Of a DNA stretch of 64,000 nucleotides, positions 1 to 13,553 are shown one piece after another; position 1 is the stretch's first letter, and every line of letters starts with the position of its first letter. Origin of the DNA: Glandiceps talaboti (taxonomy: Eukaryota > Hemichordata > Enteropneusta > Spengelidae); the NCBI RefSeq assembly GCF_964340395.1, contig NC_135557.1, positions 3,161,216-3,225,215 of the forward strand, written 5' to 3'. Under the pieces are notes generated by a model that was not told the origin of the DNA, made no database searches, and was given only the letters and a program-made list of their open reading frames with translations. The position numbers and the translations under genes are program-made.

Positions 1-264
1 TCAACAATACAGCTAGCTGACTAGAATGTGATAGGAATAGTTTCAGATATCATGGGTTTACTGTTAGCTGACTGGAATGTGATAGGAATAGTTTCAAATA
101 TCAAGGGTTTACTGTTAGCTAACTGGAATGTGGTAGGAATAGTTTCAGATATCATGGGTTTACTGTTAGCTGACTAGAATGTGATAGGAATAGTTTCAGA
201 TATCATGGGTTTACTAGTAGCTGACTAGAATGTGATAGGAATAGTTTCAGATATCATGGGTTTG
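1..264. repeat. 51-bp minisatellite, left block
   Basis: About five units of a 51-bp repeat (core tagctgactagaatgtgat, then aggaatagtttcagatatca). The block begins tcaacaatacag and ends gggtttgtag followed by ataaataa. The larger array at 1363-5349 has nearly the same edges, so the two blocks look like length variants of one element rather than one interrupted array. No coding function is apparent. Confidence 0.95.
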
Positions 265-1362
265 TAGATAAATAATAAGCTACACCAGTAGCAATGTTGC
301 TGATGACAGGCTGTGTATATGACGTCATAAAATACAAAATATGACTGTTTACAATAACGTCCGATTAAATATAATTGTAAACAACACACTCTTCTTGCCA
401 TGGTTTAAATGGACTGTGGCAGGGATTTCAAATTATAAACACTACTGCCATGTTGACACGCGCCCCTTTGAACTAATATGACTTTCCAGTCTGTTGATCA
501 AATATGATAAGAAAAACACACAATATCCGCAATACTCCACTATGTATACTTATTTCAAGGTAACATGACCACATAGTGCATACAATAGTCCCTATATTAT
601 TAGAGCCGACATTTCGATAAGTACAGGAGCAAACTTGGCAATTTTTTTCTCATTTGTGTAGACTGAAAGATGCATCGTCGTTTGTACTCCACATTATTGT
701 ATTTTGCATACATAACTATAGAACGCAAGTACTTACGATTCTTTCAGTATTTGTGTTATTGCTCTATATGTGAACAAATATCAAGAAGAAACAAGATCGT
801 TAAATGAAATGACATTGTTATATGAAATGACATTGTTATATGAAATGACATTGTTATATGAAGAAGTGACATCGTTATAAGAAACGAGATCGTTATATGA
901 AGAAGAAAGGACAGGTTGATACTGCGAGAGATGAATAGTTTGTATAGTTTGAGAGACGACAATTTGACTTGTAACTTGGGAAACATACCCACATACACGT
1001 AGTCAGCTTGTCTTTTTAGATTTAACTTATTTCACAAATTCGGTGGAAATTATCTACGTCTGATAATGTATGATTAATATTGTATTTATTGCTCTGATTT
1101 TAATTATGAAAATCACCTGAAATTCTAACGAGCACAGACTTATAAACTACAACATCGTGTAGATGTAGTATTATATTCAATTAAGGGTGTGGTCGCATCA
1201 TCGAATGGCTAACAAGGGCATGTCATTTACAAAATAACAGTCATCGATGTGGCCTGGAGCAAGGGTGTGTCCCAACATCGCAGTAATCTTAAGATTTTAA
1301 TCATATTTCCTCGAAGAAGTCAAGGAAAAATATTTTGTTTTAAAAATTAAAATGTATAGAAA
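265..1362. other. Unique AT-rich spacer, no gene seen
   Basis: No supported coding region. An 18-bp direct repeat (gaaatgacattgttatat) occurs about three times at roughly 805-860. One TGACGTCA palindrome lies at 320-327. Short ORFs here have no recognisable similarity and no splice context. Confidence 0.6.
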
Positions 1363-4300
1363 TCAACAATACAGTCATCTGACTAGAATATGATAGAAAT
1401 AGTTTCAGATATCATGGGTTTACTATTAGCTGACTAGAATGTGATAGGAATAGTTTCAGATATCATGGGTTTACTGTTAGCTTACTAGAATGTAATAGGA
1501 ATAGTTTCAGATATCATGGGTTTACTATTAGCTTACTAGAATGTGGTAGGAATAGTTTCAGATATCATGGGTTTACTGTTAGCTTACTAGAATGTGATAG
1601 GAATAGTTTCAGATATCATGGGTTTACTGTTAGCTTACTAGAATGTGATAGGAATAGTTTCAGATATCATGGGTTTACTGTTAGCTGGCTAGAATGTGGT
1701 AGGAATAGTTTCAGATATCATGGGTTTACTGTTAGCTGGCTAGAATGTGGTAGGAATAGTTTCAGATATAATGGGTTTACTGTTAGCTGGCTAGAATGTG
1801 GTAGGAATAGTTTCAGATAACATGGGTTTACTGTTAGCTGACTAGAATATGATAGGAATAGTTTCAGATAACATGGGTTTACTGTTAGCTGACTAGAATA
1901 TGATAGGAATAGTTTCAGATAACATGGGTTTACTGTTAGCTGGCTAGAATGTGATAGGAATAGTTTCAGATAACATGAGTTTACTAGTGGCTGGCTAGAA
2001 TATGATAGGAATAGTTTCAGATATCATGGGTTTACTGTTAGCTGGCTAGAATGTGATAGGAATAGTTTCAGATATCATGGGTTTACTAGTGGCTGGCTAG
2101 AATGTGATAGGAATAGTTTCAGATATCATGGGTTTACTGTTAGCTGACTAGAATGTGATATGAACAGTTTCAGATATCATGGGTTTACTGTTAGCTTACT
2201 AGAATGTGATAGGAATAGTTTCAGATATCATGGGTTTACTGTTAGCTGACTGCAATGTGATATGAATAGTTTCAGATATCATGGGTTTACTAGTGGCTGA
2301 CTAGAATGTGATAGGAATAGTTTCAGATAACATGGGTTTACTGTTAGCTGACTAGAATGTGATAGGAATAGTTTCAGATATCATGGGTTTACTGTTAGCT
2401 GACTGCAATGTGATATGAATAGTTTCAGATAACATGAGTTTACTAGTGGCTGACTAGAATGTGATAGGAATAGTTTCAGATATCAAGGGTTTACTGTTAG
2501 CTGACTAGAATGTGATAGGAATAGTTTCAGATATCATGGGTTTACTGTTAGCTGACTAGAATGTGATAGGAATAGTTTCATATATGATTGGTTTACTGTT
2601 AGCTGACTAGAATGTGGTAGGAATAGTTTCAGATATCATGGGTTTACTGTTAGCTTACTGGAATGTGATATGAATAGTTTCAGATATCATGGGTTTACTA
2701 GTGGCTGACTAGAATGTGATAGGAATAGTTTCAGATATCAAGGGTTTACTGTTAGCTGACTGCAATGTGATAGGAATAGTTTCAGATATCATGGGTTTAC
2801 TGTTAGCTGACTGCAATGTGATATGAATAGTTTCAGATATCATGGGTTTACTGTTAGCTGACTAGAATGTGGTAGGAATAGTTTCAGATATCATGGGTTT
2901 ACTGTTAGCTTACTGGAATGTGATAGGAATAGTTTCAGATATCATGGGTTTACTAGTGGCTAACTGGAATGTGATAGGAATGGTTTCAGATATCATGGGT
3001 TTACTGTTAGCTGACTAGAATGTGATATGAACAGTTTCAGATATCATGGGTTTACTGTTAGCTTACTAGAATGTGATAGGAATAGTTTCAGATATCATGG
3101 GTTTACTGTTAGCTGACTGCAATGTGATATGAATAGTTTCAGATATCATGGGTTTACTAGTGGCTGACTAGAATGTGATAGGAATAGTTTCAGATAACAT
3201 GGGTTTACTGTTAGCTGACTAGAATGTGATAGGAATAGTTTCAGATATCATGGGTTTACTGTTAGCTGACTGCAATGTGATATGAATAGTTTCAGATAAC
3301 ATGAGTTTACTAGTGGCTGACTAGAATGTGATAGGAATAGTTTCAGATATCAAGGGTTTACTGTTAGCTGACTAGAATGTGATAGGAATAGTTTCAGATA
3401 TCATGGGTTTACTGTTAGCTGACTAGAATGTGATAGGAATAGTTTCATATATGATTGGTTTACTGTTAGCTGACTAGAATGTGGTAGGAATAGTTTCAGA
3501 TATCATGGGTTTACTGTTAGCTTACTGGAATGTGATATGAATAGTTTCAGATATCATGGGTTTACTAGTGGCTGACTAGAATGTGATAGGAATAGTTTCA
3601 GATATCAAGGGTTTACTGTTAGCTGACTGCAATGTGATAGGAATAGTTTCAGATATCATGGGTTTACTGTTAGCTGACTGCAATGTGATATGAATAGTTT
3701 CAGATATCATGGGTTTACTGTTAGCTGACTAGAATGTGGTAGGAATAGTTTCAGATATCATGGGTTTACTGTTAGCTTACTGGAATGTGATAGGAATAGT
3801 TTCAGATATCATGGGTTTACTAGTGGCTAACTGGAATGTGATAGGAATGGTTTCAGATATCATGGGTTTACTGTTAGCTGACTGCAATGTGATATGAATA
3901 GTTTCAGATATCATGGGTTTACTGTTAGCTTACAAGAATGTGATAGGAATAGTTTCAGATATCATGGGTTTACTGTTAGCTAACTGCAATGTGATATGAA
4001 TAGTTTCAGATATCATGGGTTTACTGTTAGCTGACTAGAATGTGATAGGAATAGTTTCAGATATCATGGGTTTACTGTTAGCTAACTGCAATGTGATATG
4101 AATAGTTTCAGATATCATGGGTTTACTGTTAGCTGACTGGAATGTGATAGGAATGGTTTCAGATATCATGGGTTTACTGTTAGCTGACTAGAATGTGATA
4201 TGAATAGTTTCAGATATCATGGGTTTACTGTTAGCTGACTAGAATGTGATAGGAATAGTTTCAGATAACATGAGTTTACTGTTAGCTGACTAGAATGTGG

Positions 4301-5349
4301 TAGGAATAGTTTCAGATATCATGGGTTTAGTGTTAGCTGACTGGAATGTGATAGGAATAGTTTCAGATATCATGGGTTTCCTGTTAGCTGACTAGAATGT
4401 GGTAGGAATAGTTTCAGATATCATGGGTTTACTATTAGCTTACTAGAATGTGATAGGAATAGTTTCAGATATCATGGGTTTACTGTTAGCTGACTAGAAT
4501 GTGATAGGAATAGTTTCAGATATCATGGGTTTACTGTTAGCTGACTAGAATGTGATAGGAATAGTTTCAGATATCATGGGTTTACTGTTAGCTGACTGGA
4601 ATGTGATAGGAATAGTTTTAGATATCATGGGTTTACTGTTAGCTGACTGGAATGTGATAGGAATAGTTTTAGATATCATGGGTTTACTGTTAGCTTACTG
4701 GAATGTGATAGGAATAGTTTCAGATATCATGGGTTTACTATTGGCTTACTAGAATGTGATAGGAATAGTTTTAGATATCATGGGTTTACTATTGGCTTAC
4801 TAGAATGTGATAGGAATAGTTTCAGATATCATGGGTTTACTATTAGCTGACTAGAATGTGATAGGAATGGTTTCATATATGATTGGTTTACTATTGGCTT
4901 ACTAGAATGTGATAGGAATAGTTTCAGATATCATGGGTTTACTGTTAGCTGACTAGAATGTGATAGGAATAGTTTCAGATATCATGGGTTTACTATTGGC
5001 TTACTAGAATGTGATAGGAATAGTTTCAGATATCATGGGTTTACTGTTAGCTGACTAGAATGTGATAGGAATAGTTTCAGATATCATGGGTTTACTATTG
5101 GCTTACTAGAATGTGATAGGAATAGTTTCAGATATCATGGGTTTACTGTTAGCTGACTAGAATGTGATAGGAATAGTTTTAGATATCATGGGTTTACTAT
5201 TGGCTTACTAGAATGTGATAGGAATGGTTTCAGATATCATGGGTTTACTATTGGCTTACTAGAATGTGATAGGAATAGTTTCAGATATCATGGGTTTACT
5301 GTTAGCTGACTAGAATGTGATAGGAATAGTTTCAGATATCATGGGTTTG
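1363..5349. repeat. 51-bp minisatellite, main array (about 78 units)
   Basis: The period is 51 bp, measured for example between atagttt at 4561 and 4612. Units vary at a few positions (tgactag/tgactgc/ttactag; gatatcatggg/gataacatgag). A block of 17 units is duplicated: diagnostic variants at 2161, 2584 and 2961 recur 867 bp later at 3028, 3451 and 3828. Because 51 is divisible by three, short ORFs appear by chance. The array opens with tcaacaatacag and closes with gggtttgtatag followed by ttaaataa, as in the 1-264 block. Confidence 0.95.
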
Positions 5350-5399
5350 TATAGTTAAATAAGAAACGACAGTTTTTGGTATCAAATACATTTCTTTTG

Positions 5400-5512
5400 A
5401 CATTATATTTGTCACGTGACATTACATTTGTCACGCGAGTAGACATTTGTCACGTGAGTAGATATTTGTCACGTGACATTAAATTTGTCACGTGAGTAGA
5501 CATTTGTGTATA
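5400..5512. repeat. Short imperfect repeat with CACGTG palindromes
   Basis: Four to five degenerate units built around atttgtcacgtgagtagac and atttgtcacgtgacatta. Each carries a CACGTG or CACGCG core. E-box binding is possible, but there is no adjacent gene to regulate. Confidence 0.7.
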
Positions 5513-5628
5513 AAATAGTATTATAGTTTATACCTACTGAGGCAACTCTGCTACATCTGAGTTGAACACATTGGATAGACAACTTTCCTCGAATTCATAT
5601 AAATATTCACACAAAGGCATATTAATGT

Positions 5629-5635
<7 letters not shown>

Positions 5636-5720
<85 letters not shown>
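5636..5720. repeat. (TA)n microsatellite
   Basis: Uninterrupted TA dinucleotide run of about 85 bp. The isoleucine/tyrosine-rich ORF across it is an artefact of the repeat. Confidence 0.97.
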
Positions 5721-5724
<4 letters not shown>

Positions 5725-6639
5725 TTAGGTATAACATTTTCATTTTTACATTCCTACAAAGTTTACCTGCTTACTTATTTCAAATTATTTACGCAATAAA
5801 ACACCCCTGGAAATGGTATACCACTCGGTTTTGACCAGTGAACTAAATATATGCACGAGAGATAGAGGATGCGTGCCAACTGTGCATTATCACTCATTTT
5901 AGACGCGCTAGTTCGATGTCTAGACCAATCAGATCTCTCGATTTGCACCATCAATATACTGGTATAATATAATAACTGTTTTGGGATTGCGGAAGTGCAG
6001 TTTTGACTTTTATATCATCGAATAACGGGATTTGTTTTATATATTCTAAAACAACAACTACTTTTTTATGTTTCTCAGTACAGTAACATTCCTAAATGAT
6101 GGGGTTGAGTTGAGAAATCGCAAGGTTCGGCAACACGTGGCGTGATGCATGATGTCGGTAGATAAACATAGAGCCGCAAGTGATGAACGTATTCAGTTAT
6201 TCGTAGCCCGAAATTTCGTTATATAAATGACGTTTTTCCTCAAAATTTTGAAGAAACAAAACGTTTTTAGGTGACTTCTAAATCAATCAAATCAAACAAT
6301 ATATTAATGCGAGACAAGCTTTAGTTATTAATTTGTTTTGTGGACAATGTTCGAATTCGACTGACAAATCCTGCGACTCGAATCTAACACGATCAATGCA
6401 CCGTACACCAGCCAGACGAAAATGGTCGACATACATGTTTGTTGACTAGCCGAGAAGTGCGTAATGAACTGTGAATTGTTAGGCAGTCCGAATAAATAGA
6501 AGGCGATTGCTAACATCAAAGTCAAACCGCGACACCTCTTCATCGAAACACCAACGAGTTTGAAATTGGCAGGCGTGCCATTTGTTTAAAAAAAATACAC
6601 AAAGAGGAGTTCCGAAAACAATAGGGAAACTAAAGAAAA
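5721..6639. other. No gene seen; may include degraded transposon interior
   Basis: AT-rich sequence without a supported exon. It lies directly inside the pogo-like terminal repeat at 6640-6716, so part of it could be the remnant of that element. The longest minus-strand ORF (6328-6543) shows no transposase motif that I recognise. Confidence 0.4.
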
Positions 6640-6716
6640 ATGGGATCCAAGGTGACACCCGCGACTTAGCCGAATCCGCGACTTACCGAGGCGCGAGTTA
6701 GCGAGGGCCCACTGTA
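6640..6716 (-). mobile_element. Pogo/Tigger-type terminal repeat (one end)
   Basis: Read on the minus strand, the segment starts next to a TA dinucleotide with CAGTGGGCCCTCGCTAACTC. Degenerate echoes of CTAACTCGCG, GTAAGTCGCG and CTAAGTCGCG follow. This layout (TA target, CAGTGG start, repeated TCG-TAA-TCG-like words) is typical of pogo/Tigger elements of the Tc1/mariner superfamily. I did not find the partner end, so this is a solo or truncated terminus. Confidence 0.5.
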
Positions 6717-7696
6717 TTCATATCTATAATTGACAGTCTTTCTAAACAAACTTTAGATATTTTTGTATAGTTACTACCAAACTACCATGTAGAGTTTATA
6801 AAGTAATCGAACTTACCCTGATCGATTGCAGTGGCTGCTTGAGTTGTTATCATGAGCCATACGAACAAGACAAGAGTCCCCATGTTTTCACCAATAATTA
6901 CAGGTGGAACTCCAGAAGCAGACTACCATTAGGGTATATCGTTTACACAGATGAATGATGCTTAAGATTGAATAATGACTGAATATGATTAACAAAAATT
7001 CGACAATAAATAATTTACCATTATATCGATAAAAGTAATTTTCAAATGAACGAAACTGACGAACGTCAACGTTGTCAGAGTTCAACACAGCAAATGACAA
7101 TATGTTACTTTATAAGTCACGTGATTACTTACTTTATCATAAAGTCATACATCAAAGAAGTTTATTTTGGGATTGCCATTAAAATGCCATACTTGCCTCG
7201 AGGGTATTTCTTCATAGAACAACATATTGTGTTTGGTGCACTCTTTACTTGTGTGAATGTTATATTTAAAATCTATTTTGATATTTAAAGACTTGACTAC
7301 ACACGTATATGTTGGTGTTTCAATAACAGACTTGGTTTTAATTTCCTTACATTGACGACTATATTAGAATGTTGTATTAGAATCCATGTGGCTTAAAAAA
7401 GAGCTAAAAAGTCATCACTTCGTTACCTACTCGGAAGTCGCACATTTCAATAAATCTTTTTAACAATTTGTTTTCACATTCTTAATATACAATATAAGTT
7501 CACATAGTTGATTACATGTGTAAATATATTCAAATGAATAAATGTTAGGATTTAAAAATCGTGATCATATACATTAATAGAACTAAAAGACACACCCTTG
7601 CTTCAAGCAATGTGTACATTCTGTTCAGTATGACTAATACAAGCTAATGCTACAACAACACCGTTTTGCTTCCCATAAGGGAACATAATAGCACGC
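6717..7696. other. No gene seen
   Basis: AT-rich spacer. Short ORFs on both strands overlap near 7046-7100 without any domain signature or splice context. Confidence 0.5.
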
Positions 7697-7781
7697 TTTT
7701 GTCTGTCTGTCTGTCTGTCTGTCTTTCCGTCTGTTCATGTGCGTGTGTGTATATGTGTGTATGTATGTATGTATGTATATG

Positions 7782-7830
<49 letters not shown>

Positions 7831-7840
7831 GGCTGGCTGG

Positions 7841-7919
<79 letters not shown>
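7697..7919. repeat. Compound microsatellite (CTGT)n-(TGTA)n-(CTGT)n-(GT)n
   Basis: Runs of CTGT, GTAT, CTGT again and finally GT. Six overlapping ORFs of low-complexity sequence on both strands all derive from it and are not genes. Confidence 0.97.
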
Positions 7920-7921
<2 letters not shown>

Positions 7922-8119
7922 CAATATATCTCAAACACTTACAGTGATTTGAATGAAATTTGCTGTAAAGCTTCCATATGGTAATGGAAAAAGTTATTTA
8001 GATCGGGATGGTATGTAAGAGCTAATATGCGACGATCGCTGTTACCCTTCTGATCATGTGATTTGATACAAGCTTTCCTAGACGTCGACATAGATGACAC
8101 CTAGCCGCATTGGTAACCG

Positions 8120-10110
8120 ACACTAGATAACCACGTTGATGGAAGTACGTGCACAATTCAGCAGACCCTTCTCTCTGAAATCCAAATCACTATTACAAAT
8201 ACAACGTAAACGAAGTAATTGTGAATAGGGAATGGAATTTTTACACTTATTAGGATGTGATGAACCACACTGCAAATATGAATGTGAATCAGTAGGTTTA
8301 GTATAACTAGATGTAGCTATATCATCACCATCAATCCTAAGGGAGATGTCAAGGAATTTGATAGTCAGTTCAGAAATATTATAAGTATACACTGAATAGC
8401 CGGATTAAAATTACATATGAAGTTTGAGTGAAGCTGAACCAACGCCGTCCTCAATAAATCGTTTATATAGATCAGGTAACATCCCTTGGTACGAGCTGAA
8501 AATAAAGTAGTCTTGATAAGACATAAATAAACAAGCATAACTAGGTCCAAGACAACTTCCCATAGCAACGCTCGCGTTTCTGTACAAAATACCTGCCATT
8601 AAAGGTAAACTAATTACATGTAAGAACAAGTTCGGCCAATCTAAGAAGTACGTGGGTAGGAGGGTCAAGTACAGGTCTTAAATTAAGATAGTGTTCGATT
8701 GCAACTAAACCTTCATTATGTGGTATGGAAGTATACAAGGACTTAACGTCCATAGAAAAAAGGTATCGTGGCTTACCTTGTTGGAATTGGAAGCCATTCA
8801 GTATTTTAAGATCAATTTTAAGAGCATGGTTCGCATCTTTTATGTAGGTAGGCTGAGATGTCACAAAAGGTCGTAAAAGGGCATCTAAATAACGCGCAAT
8901 GTGTTCCGTAGAGCAGTTATAAGCTGTGATGATGGGCCTACCAGGAATATTAACCTTATGTATCTTGGGTAGTTAATAAAACACGGCTGTCCTAGGTCGA
9001 CGGACTATAAGGCTGCGTGCTTCTGTAGGTAAATCGCCAGCGGATATAAAACCGTTAACAATATCCATAATTTGGCGTTGCTCCTCTTCTGTAGTATCAC
9101 CTTCCAATTCCTGGTAAAAATCCGTGTTTAAAAGTTGTCTCTCTGCCTCAGCCACATACAGATCATTATACCAAACAACTACCACTCCGCCTTTATCAGC
9201 AGGCTTAATAACAATATCATCGCGCTTTCTAAGAGATGAAATAGCATCGCGTTCTCCCTTAGTGATGTTACTGAAAGGGAACTTGTTATTAAATTTAATA
9301 GTATAAACCTCGCGCCTGCAAACATTGATGTAATGGTCAAGAGTACTTTTGTGACCACCTTGAGGGGTCCAATGAGACTTAACAGGGAGGGCGCCAAATC
9401 GTTGGGTATTGGTACCATTAACATGAGCAACACCCAGGGTATCATTATCATTATCAGCAAAGTACTCTTTCAAGCGAAGACGACGGAAAAAACTTGCGAC
9501 ATCACGTTTAACATAGAACTCGTTGATATGAGATTTAATAGGAATGTATGTAAGCCCCCTACTAAGAACATTCCGTTCTGAATCTGATATATTAAGGTCT
9601 TCTGGGATGGTGAGACAAGCCGTTTAGATGTGTTAATAAGGGGCTGTCGGTCATTGTGAGGTTGATAACGCTCACCTCGATCTTCAGGATGTCGGGCTTT
9701 GGTAAGAGTATCCAGCTTTCCTTCCTTACAAGCTAATAAGTTGGTGTGTAATTCATGGTTGAGTTCATGGACCGTTGCCTTAATGATGTTAATTTGTCCA
9801 TGGCTACAGATGTCCTTTAGTTGTGAACGTGACTTCATAAGTTGTTGATTAAAATAATCACGTTGTCGTAAGTGGTCCTTGATGGTAGTTCTTAAGAGAT
9901 GGCGGAAACACTTATCGAGTTGTTTATCACAGGAACGTTATAACTTAGTAGCTCAACCCAACAAACATGATTTAAACTTCAGTTGAAAACCAACAGGAAT
10001 GATATGTTTCCGTAAACAATTACCTAAGAAGTGGATATGGCTGGTGCACCTGGTCTTCCCAAATGTGGCTTTACAGTATTTCACTGCCACGGATTTTATG
10101 TCGTCTGGGA
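8120..10110 (-). pseudogene. Penelope-like retroelement relic, frameshifted
   Basis: Minus-strand pieces in several frames line up in the order of a Penelope-like element. At about 9955-10095 lies the N-terminal motif around HIHFLGNCLRKHIIPVGF. At 8973-9473 is the pre-RT segment with NITKGERDAI and DIVIKPADKGG. At 8610-8864 is RT core MDVKSLYTSIPHNEGL. At 8411-8668 is the AMGSCLGPSYACLFM block. In the family these are parts of one protein, often with a GIY-YIG nuclease downstream, which I did not recognise here. Repeated frameshifts show it is dead. Confidence 0.85.
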
Positions 10111-10267
10111 AGTGTTGAATGGTCTCCATCAACAAACCATAGGCCTGGTGATGGTATCGGTTGTTAGATGCCATGAACATGTTGCAGCTATATAAATCTC
10201 TTGTATTAGAGTTGTAAAAAAATATAATGCTGCTAGGACTGTAGTACAAAGAAATGCATATGGAACT

Positions 10268-10377
10268 TGAAACATACATACATACATACATACATACATA
10301 CATACATACATACATACATACATACATACACATACATACATACATACATACATACATACATACATACATACATACAT
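10268..10377. repeat. (CATA)n microsatellite
   Basis: Nearly perfect tetranucleotide array with one interruption near 10329. Methionine/tyrosine/valine/cysteine-rich ORFs across it are spurious. Confidence 0.97.
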
Positions 10378-10859
10378 TATTAGAGCTGTATTACTGTAGT
10401 CTGGCTTCCCTTAGGATGTGCTCTTGCATGCAGCACAATGATAGTGTGTGAGAACACAATGATGCATTTTCTTGAAAAATCACAATTTTCATGCCACTCA
10501 GTTACATACAGTACCGTATGTATAGGCTATTTAGCTGATATCTGACGTGCGGTACTACAACTACATTATACTAACATCAATACTGATCGTCCCGTATATA
10601 TCCGAGCATGGTGTTTACTCAAACCCAAACAAGTATACCAAATCACTTCCCCAAGCATAGCACAACCTGGAGGAGCGTTTCTAATAGAACAGCAGTGAGA
10701 ACCTTGTTTTGAACTGCGGAGAGATGTTAGTCTCAAAGTTATACTCTTGGATTAAATTTCATGATCAATTGCAAATTAACGGGGTGAATTTCCCTGGTGT
10801 CCAAATCAGGCCAAAATACCCTGCCAGAGTTTTCTAGGGACAGGGTTTGGAGCATACAA
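10378..10859. other. No gene seen
   Basis: Spacer between two microsatellites, without recognisable coding or element sequence. Confidence 0.5.
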
Positions 10860-11033
<174 letters not shown>

Positions 11034-11524
11034 AATAATATATATGCACACATATGTATACATGTATACAGAAATAGTTTAAAGAGTTCATACATTTATC
11101 AACAAGAAATGAAGATGATAATATGAAGCAATTTTATTTGTAACTTCCACTAAACATTCTACCTCGCCAACAATAGAAGAAAATCCCATAAGTCGTAGTT
11201 TAGTCCGACCATCTTGCAATTAATATACAAACAGTTTACGGGTACATGTAGTCCTTGTATTGACAATCTTGGTCAAATTCCCTGTCGGTTCATCACAAGA
11301 ATCTATTTTTTTTAATTGTTAGACTGCTTATTACATTTTTCCGCCTTTACATTGACATTGTCCTTATTTGCTTTTATACTCAAATTGTATCATAAATGTA
11401 TGACCATTTCGCTATGAATTTTGCAATGTAATTGACCAATGAATCATGACATGATGAACTATGACCTGAGGTAAGAATGGAATGTGTCCTTGGTAGACGA
11501 CATGACTAATATAACTTTGGTGTT

Positions 11525-11655
11525 AGTGTATTCATTCAGTTCAAATAGTGTATTGTACCGTTTATTTAGTGTATTCATTCAGTTCAAATAGTGTATTGTA
11601 CCGTTTATGTAGTGTATTCATTCAGTTCAAATAGTGTATTGTACCGTTTATTTTA
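11525..11655. repeat. 43-bp direct repeat, three copies
   Basis: The word agtgtattcattcagttc starts at 11525, 11568 and 11611, an exact 43-bp spacing, each followed by the same 20-odd bases. Copies are almost identical, indicating recent tandem duplication. Confidence 0.92.
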
Positions 11656-12504
11656 CAAAGAAAAGATGAAAGATACTGAGGACAACTGTTTAAAAGTGGT
11701 GTTTTGTTCAAACCTCTAACAACTTTGAGATGTAGAGTCATGGTTCATACATAGTACTTGTGATTCAATAGAAATTTAGGTCATCAAATGGTACAGATAG
11801 GTAACAAGCTACAATAAACTCCTTTGATTAAGCTTACCTCCGTGCATGCCTGAAATTCCAGGGGTCAGCTCTGATAGGAGTGTGCCGCCAAAGCTGAACA
11901 TTCCTGACCCATTTCGGCCAAAAACTACTACTAATAATAATATCTTAGACCTTAGAGGTTGTTAGAAGATCAAATTTTAGACCAATCTACTTTTGTAATA
12001 GTTCCATACTAAAGAAATGTCGAATCTCAAAATCTAATTTTCGCTCTTGTGTGCTCATATGTCAGATTTTTGGGTTTCATGTAAAATTCATGTTAATTTT
12101 TGCCAACATATCTCATACATCTGAGAAATTAAAAAATATATGTTGGCAATTTTCATTTCAATATTAAGGGTAATTTTTGCAGCAATTTCATAAATGATGT
12201 AAAATCATGGTTTTTCTGTATATTGATGGCAAATTAAAATATGTGAACTGTACGATTGCTTTATATCTGTATAAATGTACTTATGAGCATCCTGTAGACT
12301 ATAAACTTGTAGACTGTTGTATAATTTTGCATTTTAATCACAATATTATAAATTCTGGCTTCTTTATTTGCATATAATTTGCATATTATGTATTGTGCTT
12401 CCGGTTTATTTGATTTCCTGTATTGTTTGATGTTGCTGATTGCTATTCTTTCAAAAATGTACGCAAACCTTGAATTATTTCAGTTACTATGAATACTCTG
12501 GTTG
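11656..12504. other. AT-rich spacer, no gene seen
   Basis: No supported exon or element. An imperfect internal similarity around tgttaatttttgccaacata and its complement near 12140 could form a hairpin. Confidence 0.5.
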
Positions 12505-12735
12505 GTTTTTATCTTTTAAAGCACTAGTAAGTCCAAACCTTGACTATGCTTCCCCAGTGTCTTCCCCACATATATACGAGTAGGGATATTGCATTTTTGG
12601 AAAAAGTGCAGCGTCGGTTCACCAGGATGATTCCGCAGCTTGGTGGCTTGAATTATGAGGACAGTTACACATATTGAAACTGACAACTTTAGAAACTAGA
12701 TGAATTAGAGCTGATTTGCTGGAAGTTGATATATA
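12505..12735 (+). pseudogene. Non-LTR retrotransposon relic, 3' end of RT
   Basis: With one or two frameshifts the plus strand reads as the conserved region after the RT domain of CR1/L2-like non-LTR elements: a PNLDYASPV-type motif, then FLEKVQRRFTRMIPQLG, then a TLETR-type motif. Upstream RT motifs are absent, so this is a 5'-truncated and degraded insertion. Confidence 0.75.
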
Positions 12736-13480
12736 GTATTTTATTTGCCACAAACTCAAAATCATATCAATATAACAAAAGAGAAAAAGTAAAAAAGACA
12801 GTGGAATAAATATTACACATAAACTGATGGATGAATACAGAGTTTATGGCTGGACCACAAAAATAGTTTGAAACAAACTAGTCAAGTTTGTGGCCCATAC
12901 TACAATTGATTAAACAAAATAATCAAAGCAAAAACAAAAACAAATTTGAAATTAAAACAAAAACAAACAAAAAACAAACAAAACGCGTTCATCAAAAAAT
13001 ATATAACTGGCATTAAATGCAATGTAAGGTAGAAAAAGCTGAATTAATTTTGTAACAAATACTGTTTTAACTGAGATTTAAAAGTAGTCCTGGATTGTAT
13101 TTTTTTCAATTCTTCAGGTAAGGAGTTCCAATGTTTTGCAGCTGCAAAAGTGTATAAACTTTTCGATTTACATATTCTCCTTGATCCAGTTGTATTTTTC
13201 AAAGTATCTACCTCGACAACAAGGGGATATAGATTGAAATTATTTAAGGACAGATCCAGATTGGATATACCAAAATATATTTTCAGTTGGGTCTATTCAC
13301 TTGAATACATAACTTTGTATAGTAATCATTCAATTGATGCTATGCTATTGATCAAAAATATGTTTATACCAGATGTAAACTGAATGCCTTCAGTAAAGGC
13401 AAAACTTTAGATTGCTGATCCTTCAAGCCCTGTCGAAAGAAAAATTCTGCGCTACCAGACATGATATTGCATATCCATTA
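12736..13480. repeat. Interspersed repeat copy A (related to 15240-15490)
   Basis: Contains tggaccacaaaaatagtttg followed by an acaaactagtc palindromic arm and ggccca, the same order as at about 15365-15415. It may be the 3' untranslated tail of a non-LTR family, as both copies lie beside non-LTR coding relics. No gene is supported in the rest, including the short ORF at 13150-13383. Confidence 0.6.
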
Positions 13481-13488
13481 GTTACTAC

Positions 13489-13489
13489 A

Positions 13490-13552
<63 letters not shown>

Positions 13553-13553
13553 A
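13489..13553. repeat. (AAAT)n microsatellite
   Basis: Tetranucleotide run of about 65 bp. Confidence 0.97.

Noticed and set aside
320-327. CRE palindrome in the host flank as part of the viral regulon
   Set aside because: A single isolated site, expected by chance in a window this size.
1363-5349. CRISPR-like array
   Set aside because: Direct contiguous 51-bp units with no unique spacers; eukaryotic minisatellite.
6328-6543. 71-codon minus-strand ORF as a gene
   Set aside because: No recognisable domain; lies next to a pogo-like terminus and may be degraded transposon sequence.
7634-7984. Several overlapping Cys/Val- or Thr/His-rich ORFs
   Set aside because: Translations of microsatellites in different frames.
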